NCBI RefSeq assembly: GCF_009709575.1 | Contig: NZ_WIXO01000001.1 | Location: 4,466,001 to 4,530,000 of the forward strand | Source of the DNA: Streptomyces taklimakanensis | GTDB taxonomy: Bacteria > Actinomycetota > Actinomycetes > Streptomycetales > Streptomycetaceae | Length of the DNA stretch: 64,000 nucleotides | Direction of reading: 5' to 3' | Shown here: positions 33,373 through 41,157 of the stretch, one piece after another | Numbering within the stretch: position 1 is the first letter of the stretch | Layout of the letters: each line of letters starts with the position of its first letter | Notes under the pieces: generated by a model | Databases searched by the model: none | The model's input: only the letters and a program-made list of their open reading frames with translations | Told to the model about the DNA's origin: nothing | Position numbers and translations under genes: made by a program

Positions 33373-36243
33373 ATGACAGAGACGACGAGCGACCCGGCAC
33401 GAGGCTCCAAGTCCCGGAGCAAGGGCGGCAAGGGTCTGCGGATCGAGCGCATCCACACCACCCCGGGGGTGCACCCGTACGACGAGGTGGTCTGGGAGCG
33501 CCGTGACGTCGTCATGACCAACTGGCGCGACGGCTCGGTCAACTTCGAGCAGCGCGGCGTGGAGTTCCCCGACTTCTGGTCGGTGAACGCGGTCAACATC
33601 GTCACCAGCAAGTACTTCCGCGGAGCCGTCGGCACGCCCCAGCGCGAGAACAGCCTCAAGCAGCTGATCGACCGCGTGGTGAAGACCTACCGCGCCGCAG
33701 GTGAGAAGCACGGCTACTTCGCCTCCCCGGCCGACGCCGAGATCTTCGAGCACGAACTGGCCTACGCCGTGCTCCACCAGATCTTCGCGTTCAACTCCCC
33801 GGTGTGGTTCAACGTCGGCACCAAGCAGCCCCAGCAGGTCTCGGCCTGCTTCATCCTCTCCGTCGACGACTCCATGGAGTCGATCCTCGACTGGTACAAG
33901 GAAGAGGGGATGATCTTCAAGGGCGGCTCCGGCGCCGGACTGAACCTCTCGCGCATCCGCTCCTCCAAGGAACTGCTCTCCTCCGGCGGCAACGCCTCGG
34001 GCCCGGTCTCCTTCATGCGCGGCGCCGACGCCTCCGCCGGGACGATCAAGTCCGGCGGCGCCACCCGTCGCGCGGCCAAGATGGTCGTCCTGGACGTCGA
34101 TCACCCCGACGTCGAGGCGTTCATCGAGACCAAGGTCAAGGAGGAGGAGAAGATCCGCGCCCTGCGCGACGCGGGCTTCGACATGGACCTGGGCGGCGAG
34201 GACATCACCTCCGTCCAGTACCAGAACGCCAACAACTCCGTCCGCGTCAACGACGCCTTCATGAAGGCCGTCGAGGCGGGCGAGAAGTTCGGCCTGCGCG
34301 CCCGGATGACCGGCGAGGTCATCGAGGAGGTCGACGCCAAGGCGCTCTTCCACAAGATGGCCGAGGCCGCCCACGTCTGCGCCGACCCCGGCATCCAGTA
34401 CGACGACACCATCAACCGCTGGCACACCTCGCCGGAGAGCGGTCGCATCACCGCCTCCAACCCGTGCAGCGAGTACATGCACCTGGACAACTCCTCGTGC
34501 AACCTGGCCTCGCTGAACCTGATGAAGTTCCTGCGCGACGACGACGCCGGCAACCAGTCCTTCGACGCCGGGCGCTTCGCGAAGGTCGTCGAGCTGGTCA
34601 TCACCGCGATGGACATCTCCATCTGCTTCGCCGACTTCCCCACCGAGAAGATCGGCGAGACCACCCGCGCCTTCCGCCAGCTGGGCATCGGCTACGCCAA
34701 CCTCGGCGCCCTGCTGATGGCGACCGGCCACGCCTACGACTCCGACGGCGGCCGCGCCCTGGCCGGGGCGATCACCTCCCTGATGACCGGCACCTCCTAC
34801 CGCCGCTCCGCCGAGCTGGCCGCCATCGTCGGTCCGTACGAGGGCTACGCACGCAACGCCGAGGCCCACCAGCGCGTCATGAAGCAGCACGCCGACGCCA
34901 ACACCGAGGCCAGGCGCATGGACGACCTGGACACCCCGGTGTGGGCCGCGGCCACCGAGGCGTGGCAGGACGTGCTGCGGCTGGGGAAGAAGAACGGGTT
35001 CCGCAACGCCCAGGCGTCCGTCCTCGCGCCCACCGGCACCATCGGCCTGATGATGGACTGCGACACCACCGGCATCGAGCCCGACCTGGCCTTGGTCAAG
35101 TTCAAGAAGCTGGTCGGCGGCGGGTCGATGCAGATCGTCAACAACACCGTCCCCAAGGCCCTCAAGCGCCTGGGCTACCAGCCCGAGCAGATCGAGGCGA
35201 TCGTCGAGCACATCGCCGAGCACGGCAACGTCGTCGACGCGCCGGGCCTGAAGCCCGAGCACTACGAGGTCTTCGACTGCGCCATGGGCGAGCGCTCCAT
35301 CTCCCCGATGGGGCACGTGCGGATGATGGCCGCCGCCCAGCCGTTCCTGTCCGGCGCCATCTCCAAGACCGTCAACATGCCTGCCACCAGCACGGTCGAG
35401 GACGTCGAGGAGATCTACCTCCAGGGCTGGAAGCTCGGTCTGAAGGCACTGGCCGTCTACGTCGAGAACAGCAAGGTCGGCCAGCCGCTCTCCGCCAAGA
35501 GGAAGGAGGAGAAGCGGGCCGAGGAGAAGGGCGAGACCGAGAAGGTCGTCGAGTACCGCCCGGTGCGCAAGCGCCTGCCCAAGGGGCGCCCCGGCATCAC
35601 CACCTCCTTCACCGTGGGCGGTGCCGAGGGCTACATGACCGCCAACTCCTACCCGGACGACGGCCTGGGCGAGGTCTTCCTGAAGATGTCCAAGCAGGGC
35701 TCGACCCTCGCGGGCATGATGGACGCCTTCTCCATCGCCGTCTCGGTGGGACTGCAGTACGGCGTGCCGCTGGAGACCTACGTCTCGAAGTTCACCAACA
35801 TGCGCTTCGAGCCGGCCGGCATGACGGACGACCCGGACGTGCGGATGGCGCAGTCGATCGTGGACTACATCTTCCGCCGCCTGGCGCTGGACTTCCTGCC
35901 GTTCGAGACCCGTTCGGCCCTCGGCATCCACTCCGCCGAGGAGCGTCAGCGTCATCTGGAGACCGGTTCCTACGAGCCCACCGACGACGAGGTGGACGTG
36001 GAGGGCCTGGCACAGTCCGCACCGCGCCAGGTGGACGCGCCCAGGACGGGGGAGCGCGCCTCCTTTGAGCCCCAGGCTCCGGTCCCGGCCCCGAAGGAGG
36101 CGCACAGCTCCACCGAGTTGGTGGAGATGCAGCTCGGCCTCAACGCCGACGCCCCGCTGTGCTTCTCCTGCGGCACCAAGATGCGTCGCGCGGGCAGCTG
36201 CTACCTGTGCGAGGGGTGCGGCTCCACCAGCGGCTGCAGCTGA
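33373..36243 (+). CDS. nrdJ: Class II (B12-dependent) ribonucleotide reductase NrdJ
   Basis: A 956-residue adenosylcobalamin-dependent reductase that converts ribonucleotides to deoxyribonucleotides without oxygen dependence. The radical-site motif N-x-C-x-E is visible in ITASNPCSEYMHLDNSSCNLASLN; substrate-cavity blocks FNSPVWFNVG, KGGSGAGLNLSRIR and LAPTGTIGLMMDCDTTGIEPD are intact; the C-terminus is a Cys-rich redox tail (CFSCGTKMRRAGSCYLCEGCGSTSGCS). No intein is present. GGAGG lies four bases before the ATG. I see no B12 riboswitch upstream; in Streptomyces that element belongs to the other, class I, operon. Confidence 0.97.
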   Translation: MTETTSDPARGSKSRSKGGKGLRIERIHTTPGVHPYDEVVWERRDVVMTNWRDGSVNFEQRGVEFPDFWSVNAVNIVTSKYFRGAVGTPQRENSLKQLIDRVVKTYRAAGEKHGYFASPADAEIFEHELAYAVLHQIFAFNSPVWFNVGTKQPQQVSACFILSVDDSMESILDWYKEEGMIFKGGSGAGLNLSRIRSSKELLSSGGNASGPVSFMRGADASAGTIKSGGATRRAAKMVVLDVDHPDVEAFIETKVKEEEKIRALRDAGFDMDLGGEDITSVQYQNANNSVRVNDAFMKAVEAGEKFGLRARMTGEVIEEVDAKALFHKMAEAAHVCADPGIQYDDTINRWHTSPESGRITASNPCSEYMHLDNSSCNLASLNLMKFLRDDDAGNQSFDAGRFAKVVELVITAMDISICFADFPTEKIGETTRAFRQLGIGYANLGALLMATGHAYDSDGGRALAGAITSLMTGTSYRRSAELAAIVGPYEGYARNAEAHQRVMKQHADANTEARRMDDLDTPVWAAATEAWQDVLRLGKKNGFRNAQASVLAPTGTIGLMMDCDTTGIEPDLALVKFKKLVGGGSMQIVNNTVPKALKRLGYQPEQIEAIVEHIAEHGNVVDAPGLKPEHYEVFDCAMGERSISPMGHVRMMAAAQPFLSGAISKTVNMPATSTVEDVEEIYLQGWKLGLKALAVYVENSKVGQPLSAKRKEEKRAEEKGETEKVVEYRPVRKRLPKGRPGITTSFTVGGAEGYMTANSYPDDGLGEVFLKMSKQGSTLAGMMDAFSIAVSVGLQYGVPLETYVSKFTNMRFEPAGMTDDPDVRMAQSIVDYIFRRLALDFLPFETRSALGIHSAEERQRHLETGSYEPTDDEVDVEGLAQSAPRQVDAPRTGERASFEPQAPVPAPKEAHSSTELVEMQLGLNADAPLCFSCGTKMRRAGSCYLCEGCGSTSGCS

Positions 36244-36307
36244 GGGCGGGCGGACGCGGTCCGAGACGACCGTGGCGTCCGCCTCGCCGGAAGCGCCGAG
36301 AGCACAC

Positions 36308-36340
36308 GAGGGGGCGCCGACCACCGGTCGGCGCCCCCTC
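36308..36340. terminator. Bidirectional terminator between nrdJ and terD
   Basis: A perfect 15-bp stem (36308-36322 with 36326-36340) with a three-base loop, lying between convergent genes, 65 bases after the nrdJ stop. Confidence 0.85.
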
Positions 36341-36431
36341 CCTCGTCCGTCGGCTCGCCGGACGCCACCGGCGCGCCGCGGGACGCGTGCGCACGAGCCG
36401 GGGCGTGGGACGTTCCGCGGGGTGTTCCCCG

Positions 36432-36962
36432 TCAGGCCGGAGCGGCACCCAGCAGGCGCGCGAAGGAGTCCGGGTCGGCGTCGAACCCGCGGACGTCCTC
36501 GCGGAACTCCCAGACGCCCGAGCCGTTCCGGGTGAACTCCGCGACGGTCGCCGCCGTCGCGTCGGAGACGGCCGCGAAGTCGTGCCGGGCCAGCTCGTCG
36601 TACCCCTCGGTGATGCGCAGACCGACGTTGGCTATGTCGCCGAACGTCCTGCGGGGGCCGCCCTGCTGGATGGTCACGCCCACCACCACACGGGTGTACG
36701 AGTCCGACATCCGGTCGAGTTCCAGGGTCATGACCTCGTCGTCGCCGAAACCCAGTCCCGTCCTGCTGTCCCTGTTGAGGGTGATGGTGCCGTCGGGGGA
36801 GCGCCTGTCGAAGTGCACGAGGTGGACCGGCTCGCCGTGCGGATCGTCCGCGGAGTAGACCGCGGCGATGACATCGAGGTCGTTGGCCGGCGCGCCGGAG
36901 GGGCTGGGATCCCACCTGAGCGCCACCTGAACCTTCTCGACCCCCTTGTTGAGACTGCTCAC
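36432..36962 (-). CDS. TerD family protein
   Basis: A 176-residue calcium-binding TerD-type beta-sandwich protein: KVQVALRWDPSPSGAPANDLDVIAAVY, FDRRSPDGTITLNRDSRTGLGFGDDEVMTLELDRM and VTIQQGGPRRTFGDIANVGLRI. TerD proteins are linked to tellurite, phage and stress resistance and to differentiation in Streptomyces, which usually carry many copies. This one stands alone with no other ter gene. The GTG at 36962 has GGGGAG upstream; the frame is open beyond it but the family starts here. Confidence 0.88.
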   Translation of the reverse strand: MSSLNKGVEKVQVALRWDPSPSGAPANDLDVIAAVYSADDPHGEPVHLVHFDRRSPDGTITLNRDSRTGLGFGDDEVMTLELDRMSDSYTRVVVGVTIQQGGPRRTFGDIANVGLRITEGYDELARHDFAAVSDATAATVAEFTRNGSGVWEFREDVRGFDADPDSFARLLGAAPA

Positions 36963-37408
36963 CAGGCTCCCCTTCCTCGCGACTGGGCCGTCGCGAACTT
37001 CCCCCACCGCGCGGGCGGTTCCCGGCCGGGGCTCGACGCTGTGTGTCCATGGTGCCACGCCCGGCATTCCCACGGGACGGGGAACCCGAACCCGGACGGA
37101 GTGCGGACGGGCCGTCAGGAACCCTCCTCGGAGGCCGGTTCGGACGCCCGGAGATTCGGTGCCCCCACGACACCGGACCGTCGTTCCGCGGGGCCGTGAC
37201 GGTCCTTCGGCGGGGAGGGGACACCGACCGGAGGGACGGGGCGGGGCCCGTTCCTCCGGTCGGGTCGGGACCGGCCGTGGCACCGTGGCGGCACGGGGTG
37301 GTCCGCCGCTGCCGTGGCGGTCGAATACGAGGGCGGAGTCCTCGCTTCCGCCGGCCCCGTCCGTGACGAGCCCGCGACGGGCCACCCGGATGGCCGTACG
37401 ATGGCGCG
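36963..37408. other. Gene-free divergent region between terD and the YdbC-like gene
   Basis: 446 bases; the open frames in it have Arg/Pro-rich translations without family features. The only signal I trust is TACGAT at 37397-37402, the -10 of the rightward gene. Confidence 0.5.
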
Positions 37409-38017
37409 GTGCTGGTCAAGTGGATGCGGTGCACGGTGGTCGACCGCCGGGGCTTCGAACGGGGGCAGCGGAAGTGGGCGGGCCTGCTCGGCGAGCCCGG
37501 CTTCCGCGCGCAGGGCGGTGGTTGGAGCCGCTCCCGTCCGGGGGTGGCGCACCTCTTCGGCTTCTGGGAGAGCCGCGCCTTCTACGACTCGTTCATGGCG
37601 CGCTCCCACGACCGGCTGGCGGCCGCCCAGAACGGCACCCACAAGGACGCGCAGGTCCGTCTCTTCGAGTACCGCTTCGACGTGAAGGTGGGTTTCGAGC
37701 CCCGGTTCGGGGACGCGGACCTGCTCCGGGTGGCTCACTGCAAGGTCCGCCGGGAGCGCGTCGAGCACTACACCCTGATGCAGGAGAAGGTGTGGAACCC
37801 GGCGATGGCCGGATCCCCCGGGATGCTGCGCGGAGTGTTCGCCCAGGCACGGTCCGAGGACGAGTTCCTGGTGCTGTCCATGTGGGACTCGGCGGCCGAA
37901 CACGGTAAGTACCGGACGGAACGCATCGAGCGACTGGCGCTGCGCGCCCAACTCGGAGCCGACGTCGCGGCGGTGGGCGGGGACGTGATCGACGTCGAGC
38001 CCGCCTGGACCGTCTGA
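37409..38017 (+). CDS. YdbC family protein (DUF4937)
   Basis: A 202-residue protein: MLVKWMRCTVVDRRGFERGQRKWAGLLGEPGF, FWESRAFYDSFMARSHDRLA and a C-terminal repeat of the same fold with EHYTLMQEKVWNPAMAGSPGMLRGVFAQ and LSMWDSAAEHGKYRTERIERL. This is the duplicated alpha/beta (ABM-like) fold of the YdbC/DUF4937 family; no reaction is known. The GTG start is six bases after TACGAT with no ribosome site, so the mRNA is predicted leaderless. Confidence 0.75.
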   Translation: MLVKWMRCTVVDRRGFERGQRKWAGLLGEPGFRAQGGGWSRSRPGVAHLFGFWESRAFYDSFMARSHDRLAAAQNGTHKDAQVRLFEYRFDVKVGFEPRFGDADLLRVAHCKVRRERVEHYTLMQEKVWNPAMAGSPGMLRGVFAQARSEDEFLVLSMWDSAAEHGKYRTERIERLALRAQLGADVAAVGGDVIDVEPAWTV

Positions 38018-38111
38018 CCCCGGACCGCCGACGGGCACCCGGGACCGCTCGGGCCGTCGGGTCCCGACGCGCGATTGGGCCACCGGTTCGGGGCGCGCCT
38101 AGGCTGGACGC

Positions 38112-38840
38112 ATGGCACGACCCCGACGCATCGTCCTGGTCCGGCACGGGGAGTCGGAGGGAAACGTCGACGACTCCGCCTACGAGCGGATCCCCGACCA
38201 TGCCCTGAGCCTGACCGCGCGGGGGTTCCGGCAGGCCGAGGCCGCGGGCGAGAGGCTGCGGGCGATGTTCGGCGACGAGCACGTCTCGGCGTACGTCTCG
38301 CCGTACCGTCGCACCCACCAGACCTTCCGGGCCCTCCGCCTGGATCCGACGCGGGTGCGGATGCGCGAGGAGCCGAGACTGCGCGAGCAGGACTGGGGGA
38401 ACTGGCAGGACCGCGAGGAGGTGCGGCGCCAGAAGGCGGCCCGGGACGCGTACGGGCACTTCTTCTACCGCTTCGCGCAGGGCGAGTCGGGCGCGGACGT
38501 CTACGACCGGGTCGGGGCCTTCCTGGAGAGCCTGTGGCGCAGCTTCGAGTCGTCCGACCACCCGCCGAACGTTCTGCTGGTGACCCATGGGCTGACCATG
38601 CGGCTGTTCTGCATGAGGTGGCTGCACTGGACGGTCGCGGAGTTCGAATCGCTCTCCAACCCCGGCAACGGGGAGATCAGGGCGCTGCTGTTGGGCGCGA
38701 ACGGTCGCTACCACCTCGACCGGCCCTTCGAACGGTGGTGCACCCCCGAGTCGTACGCGGGCCCCTACGCGGGAGAGTCCGGCGAGGGCTACGGTCCGGC
38801 CGAGATCAGGGGACGCCCCGCCCGGTGGGGCGTGCGGTGA
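38112..38840 (+). CDS. Histidine phosphatase superfamily protein
   Basis: A 242-residue phosphoglycerate-mutase-like phosphatase with catalytic VLVRHGESEGNVDD (His12 region), SPYRRTHQTFRAL, the acid/base segment REQDWGNWQDREEVRRQ and the second His in LLVTHGLTMRLF. Its substrate is unknown; sugar phosphates or nucleotides are typical. TAGGCT ends exactly six bases before the ATG. The C-terminal 40 residues extend beyond the usual domain. Confidence 0.85.
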   Translation: MARPRRIVLVRHGESEGNVDDSAYERIPDHALSLTARGFRQAEAAGERLRAMFGDEHVSAYVSPYRRTHQTFRALRLDPTRVRMREEPRLREQDWGNWQDREEVRRQKAARDAYGHFFYRFAQGESGADVYDRVGAFLESLWRSFESSDHPPNVLLVTHGLTMRLFCMRWLHWTVAEFESLSNPGNGEIRALLLGANGRYHLDRPFERWCTPESYAGPYAGESGEGYGPAEIRGRPARWGVR

Positions 38841-38903
38841 GGGGGGCGCCGACCCGACCCCCGGAACGCGCCCCGACCGGCGGGGCGTACCCTGGCTGAC
38901 GCC

Positions 38904-39581
38904 ATGCCGTACGAGCCTCCAACCCACCGCGTCGAACGCTCACTACGGGCCACCACGGGAGCGAAGGTGGTCGCCGGGGTCGACGAGGTGGGCCGTGGGG
39001 CCTGGGCCGGGCCCGTCACCGTCTGTGCGGCGGTCACCGGCCTGCGTCGACCGCCCGAGGGGCTCACGGACTCCAAGCTCGTCGCGCCCGGGCGCCGGAC
39101 CGCCCTCGCCGAGGAACTCGTCGAGTGGGTCACCGCTCACGCCCTGGGGCACGCCTCTGCGCGGGAGATCGACGAGCTGGGCATGACGGCCGCGCTCCGG
39201 CTCGCCGCCGTGCGCGCCCTGGAAGCACTGCCGGTACGGCCCGACGCCGTCATCCTCGACGGCAAACACGACTACCTGGGCGCGCCCTGGCGGGTCCGGA
39301 CGGTGATCAAGGGCGACCAGAGCTGCGTCGCGGTGGCCGCCGCGTCCGTGATCGCCAAAGTACGTCGAGACGCCCTCATGGCGCGTCTGGGGGCCGAGCA
39401 CGCCGCCTTCGGATTCGAGCGGAACGCCGGCTACCCTTCGCCCGCGCACCGTGCCGCCCTCGCGGAACGGGGACCGACACCGCACCACCGGCTCTCCTGG
39501 TCGTACCTGGACGCGCTGCCGCGCTGGCGGCACATGAAGCGGACGCGTCCCGGGCCAACAGAGCAGATCGGCCTCTTCTGA
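38904..39581 (+). CDS. rnhB: Ribonuclease HII
   Basis: A 225-residue RNase HII that cuts at single ribonucleotides in DNA and at RNA primers. The active site is VAGVDEVGRGAWAGPV (Asp27, Glu28), with VILDGKHDYLG carrying the third acid, SVIAKVRRDALM, and GFERNAGYPSPAHRAAL near the end. A TACCCT -10 ends ten bases before the ATG. Neighbouring genes on the same strand are the phosphatase and an uncharacterised helicase-like fragment. Confidence 0.95.
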   Translation: MPYEPPTHRVERSLRATTGAKVVAGVDEVGRGAWAGPVTVCAAVTGLRRPPEGLTDSKLVAPGRRTALAEELVEWVTAHALGHASAREIDELGMTAALRLAAVRALEALPVRPDAVILDGKHDYLGAPWRVRTVIKGDQSCVAVAAASVIAKVRRDALMARLGAEHAAFGFERNAGYPSPAHRAALAERGPTPHHRLSWSYLDALPRWRHMKRTRPGPTEQIGLF

Positions 39582-39648
39582 ATCGAAACCGCATCTTTTC
39601 CCGAACCCGCTGACGAGTTCGGCACAGGCGTTTGATAGACAACAGCCC

Positions 39649-40281
39649 ATGCCGCACAGCTCCAAGGAGCCCAAGATCCACCCCAACGTTCCCGGCCCCC
39701 GCGACTCCGCGGGCACCCCCCGGACCTCACAGACTCCCCGTCCCTCCGCACCCGTTCCCGGCCCCAGACCCGGCCCCAGGCCCGCGCCGCCGCGCGCGGA
39801 CAGCGGCCGCCCCGCCCCGGGCGGGACCGCGCCGGCTCGCACCGCGGTGGCTCCGCGCCCCGCCGCGCGGAAGCGGTCGTCCCCCGAGGAAACGGACCGG
39901 AGCGCACCGCAGATCCAACTCGTCACGGCCACCGACGCCACCGCGGTCGAGACCGCCGACGAGACGATCGACGGACTGCTCGACGGAGGCTGCCCGCCCG
40001 CCGACATCCTGGTGCTCACCACCGGTGAACCCCACCCGTGGGCCCAGCATGAACTCTCCTTCGGTGAGGACGCCTACTGGAGCCAGCAGACCGACGGCCA
40101 GGACGTCTTCTACGCCCACGCGGAGACCACGGACCGTGTCTCGGCCCGCTCCGTCGTCGTGCTCGTCGTCAACGGAGGCACGGACGAGCAGGCCGCCCGG
40201 GCGCTGCCCGCGGCGCTCTCCAGGGCGAACACCCGACTGATCGTCTGCGGCGACCCGCAGCGACTGCGCAGCCTGCTCTGA
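39649..40281 (+). CDS. Uncharacterised protein with helicase-motif-VI-like C-terminus
   Basis: A 210-residue protein. Residues 1-80 are Pro/Arg/Ala-rich and probably disordered; 85-210 form a compact domain: IQLVTATDATAVETADETIDGLLDGGCPPADILVLTTG, DAYWSQQTDGQDVFYAHAETTDRVSARSVVVLVVNGG and ALPAALSRANTRLIVCGDPQRLRSLL. The last segment resembles the SRAr-x-x-L-x-V-x-GD motif at the C-terminal end of UvrD-like helicases, but no ATPase motif is present, so it cannot be a helicase by itself. It follows rnhB by 67 bases. The likeness is mine and unproven. Confidence 0.6.
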   Translation: MPHSSKEPKIHPNVPGPRDSAGTPRTSQTPRPSAPVPGPRPGPRPAPPRADSGRPAPGGTAPARTAVAPRPAARKRSSPEETDRSAPQIQLVTATDATAVETADETIDGLLDGGCPPADILVLTTGEPHPWAQHELSFGEDAYWSQQTDGQDVFYAHAETTDRVSARSVVVLVVNGGTDEQAARALPAALSRANTRLIVCGDPQRLRSLL

Positions 40282-40345
40282 GTGGCTGCGGCCGCTGCCG
40301 TCCCGCGGTCCCGTGCGCGGGACCGTGATCCGGAGGACGGGCCGC

Positions 40346-40930
40346 TCAGCGGGCCGCCGCGCGCCGCGAGGCGCCGTCCGCGGCGGGGCTCCCGTCTCCT
40401 GTCCGTCCGCCTCGGTCCGCCGGGGCGAGGCAGGGACGTCGGCCACCGCGGTCCTCGCCGAGCACCCGCCAACCGGTACGGGTCAGGGTGATGTACGCCC
40501 CGCACCGCAGGCCGTGCAGGGTACAGGCGTCACGCAGCCCCCACATCCACGCACCGTCCTCCTCCGTCCACCCGGGGGGATCCTCCCGGCAGGACAGCAG
40601 CACGGCGGTGCGCACGGGCCTGCGGCGGCGCAGGTCGTGCGGGACGATCCTGCGCAGGTGGGAGAGCAGGACGTTGCGGCACTCCCAGCCGTCGGGTCGG
40701 GAGTTGGCCCGGACGAACGAGGCACCGGCGACGATTCGCTCGTCCGGCCCGAGGACCGCCACGACGGTGGTGGCCGGGCCGGGCAGATGGCGGGTGTGCA
40801 GGCCGACCACCACCTCGCGCGGACTGCGCAGCAGCGGGATCCCGGCGGACACCCACTCGGCGGGCTCGAGGGCACGGCCGAGGCCGGGCGGAACCTCGGA
40901 AGGGGACGGCGTGGCGAAACCGAAGGCCAT
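40346..40930 (-). CDS. Conserved hypothetical protein
   Basis: A 194-residue protein, MAFGFATPSPSEVPPGLGRALEPAEWVSAGIPLLRSPREVVVGLHTRHLPGP, with alternating strands and helices: ATTVVAVLGPDERIVAGASFVR, PVRTAVLLSCREDPPGWTEEDGAWMWGLRDACTLHGLRCGAYITLTRTGWRVL. A strong ribosome site (AGGAGG, five bases) marks the ATG at 40930. The C-terminal 40 residues are low complexity. I do not recognise a family; it looks like a single-domain cytoplasmic protein. It is upstream of nothing on its strand and ends 64 bases from the convergent gene. Confidence 0.6.
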   Translation of the reverse strand: MAFGFATPSPSEVPPGLGRALEPAEWVSAGIPLLRSPREVVVGLHTRHLPGPATTVVAVLGPDERIVAGASFVRANSRPDGWECRNVLLSHLRRIVPHDLRRRRPVRTAVLLSCREDPPGWTEEDGAWMWGLRDACTLHGLRCGAYITLTRTGWRVLGEDRGGRRPCLAPADRGGRTGDGSPAADGASRRAAAR

Positions 40931-41157
40931 GGCCCCCTCCTTCCCTCCGTCCACGGATCACACCGATTCTCATCGGTGGGCGCGTCGGTGGCAATGGAGG
41001 CCCCCGTCCCGTCGGCCCGATGGTCTCCAGGCCGTGTCAGGCGGCCGCCGCACCGCCCCGCCCACGTCGTTCGCCCCGGCCGTGCCGGCTGCTCCGCGCC
41101 CGGTCGGAACCCGCTCCGTCCCGGGGACCGCGCTCCTCGAACGGCGCCGCTTCCGGA

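Noticed and set aside
33226..37434. A 1402-codon minus-strand frame opposite nrdJ
   Set aside because: It is antisense to a certain gene (nrdJ), and its translation has the Val/Asp/Leu/Gly bias of reverse-read codons with no family motif.
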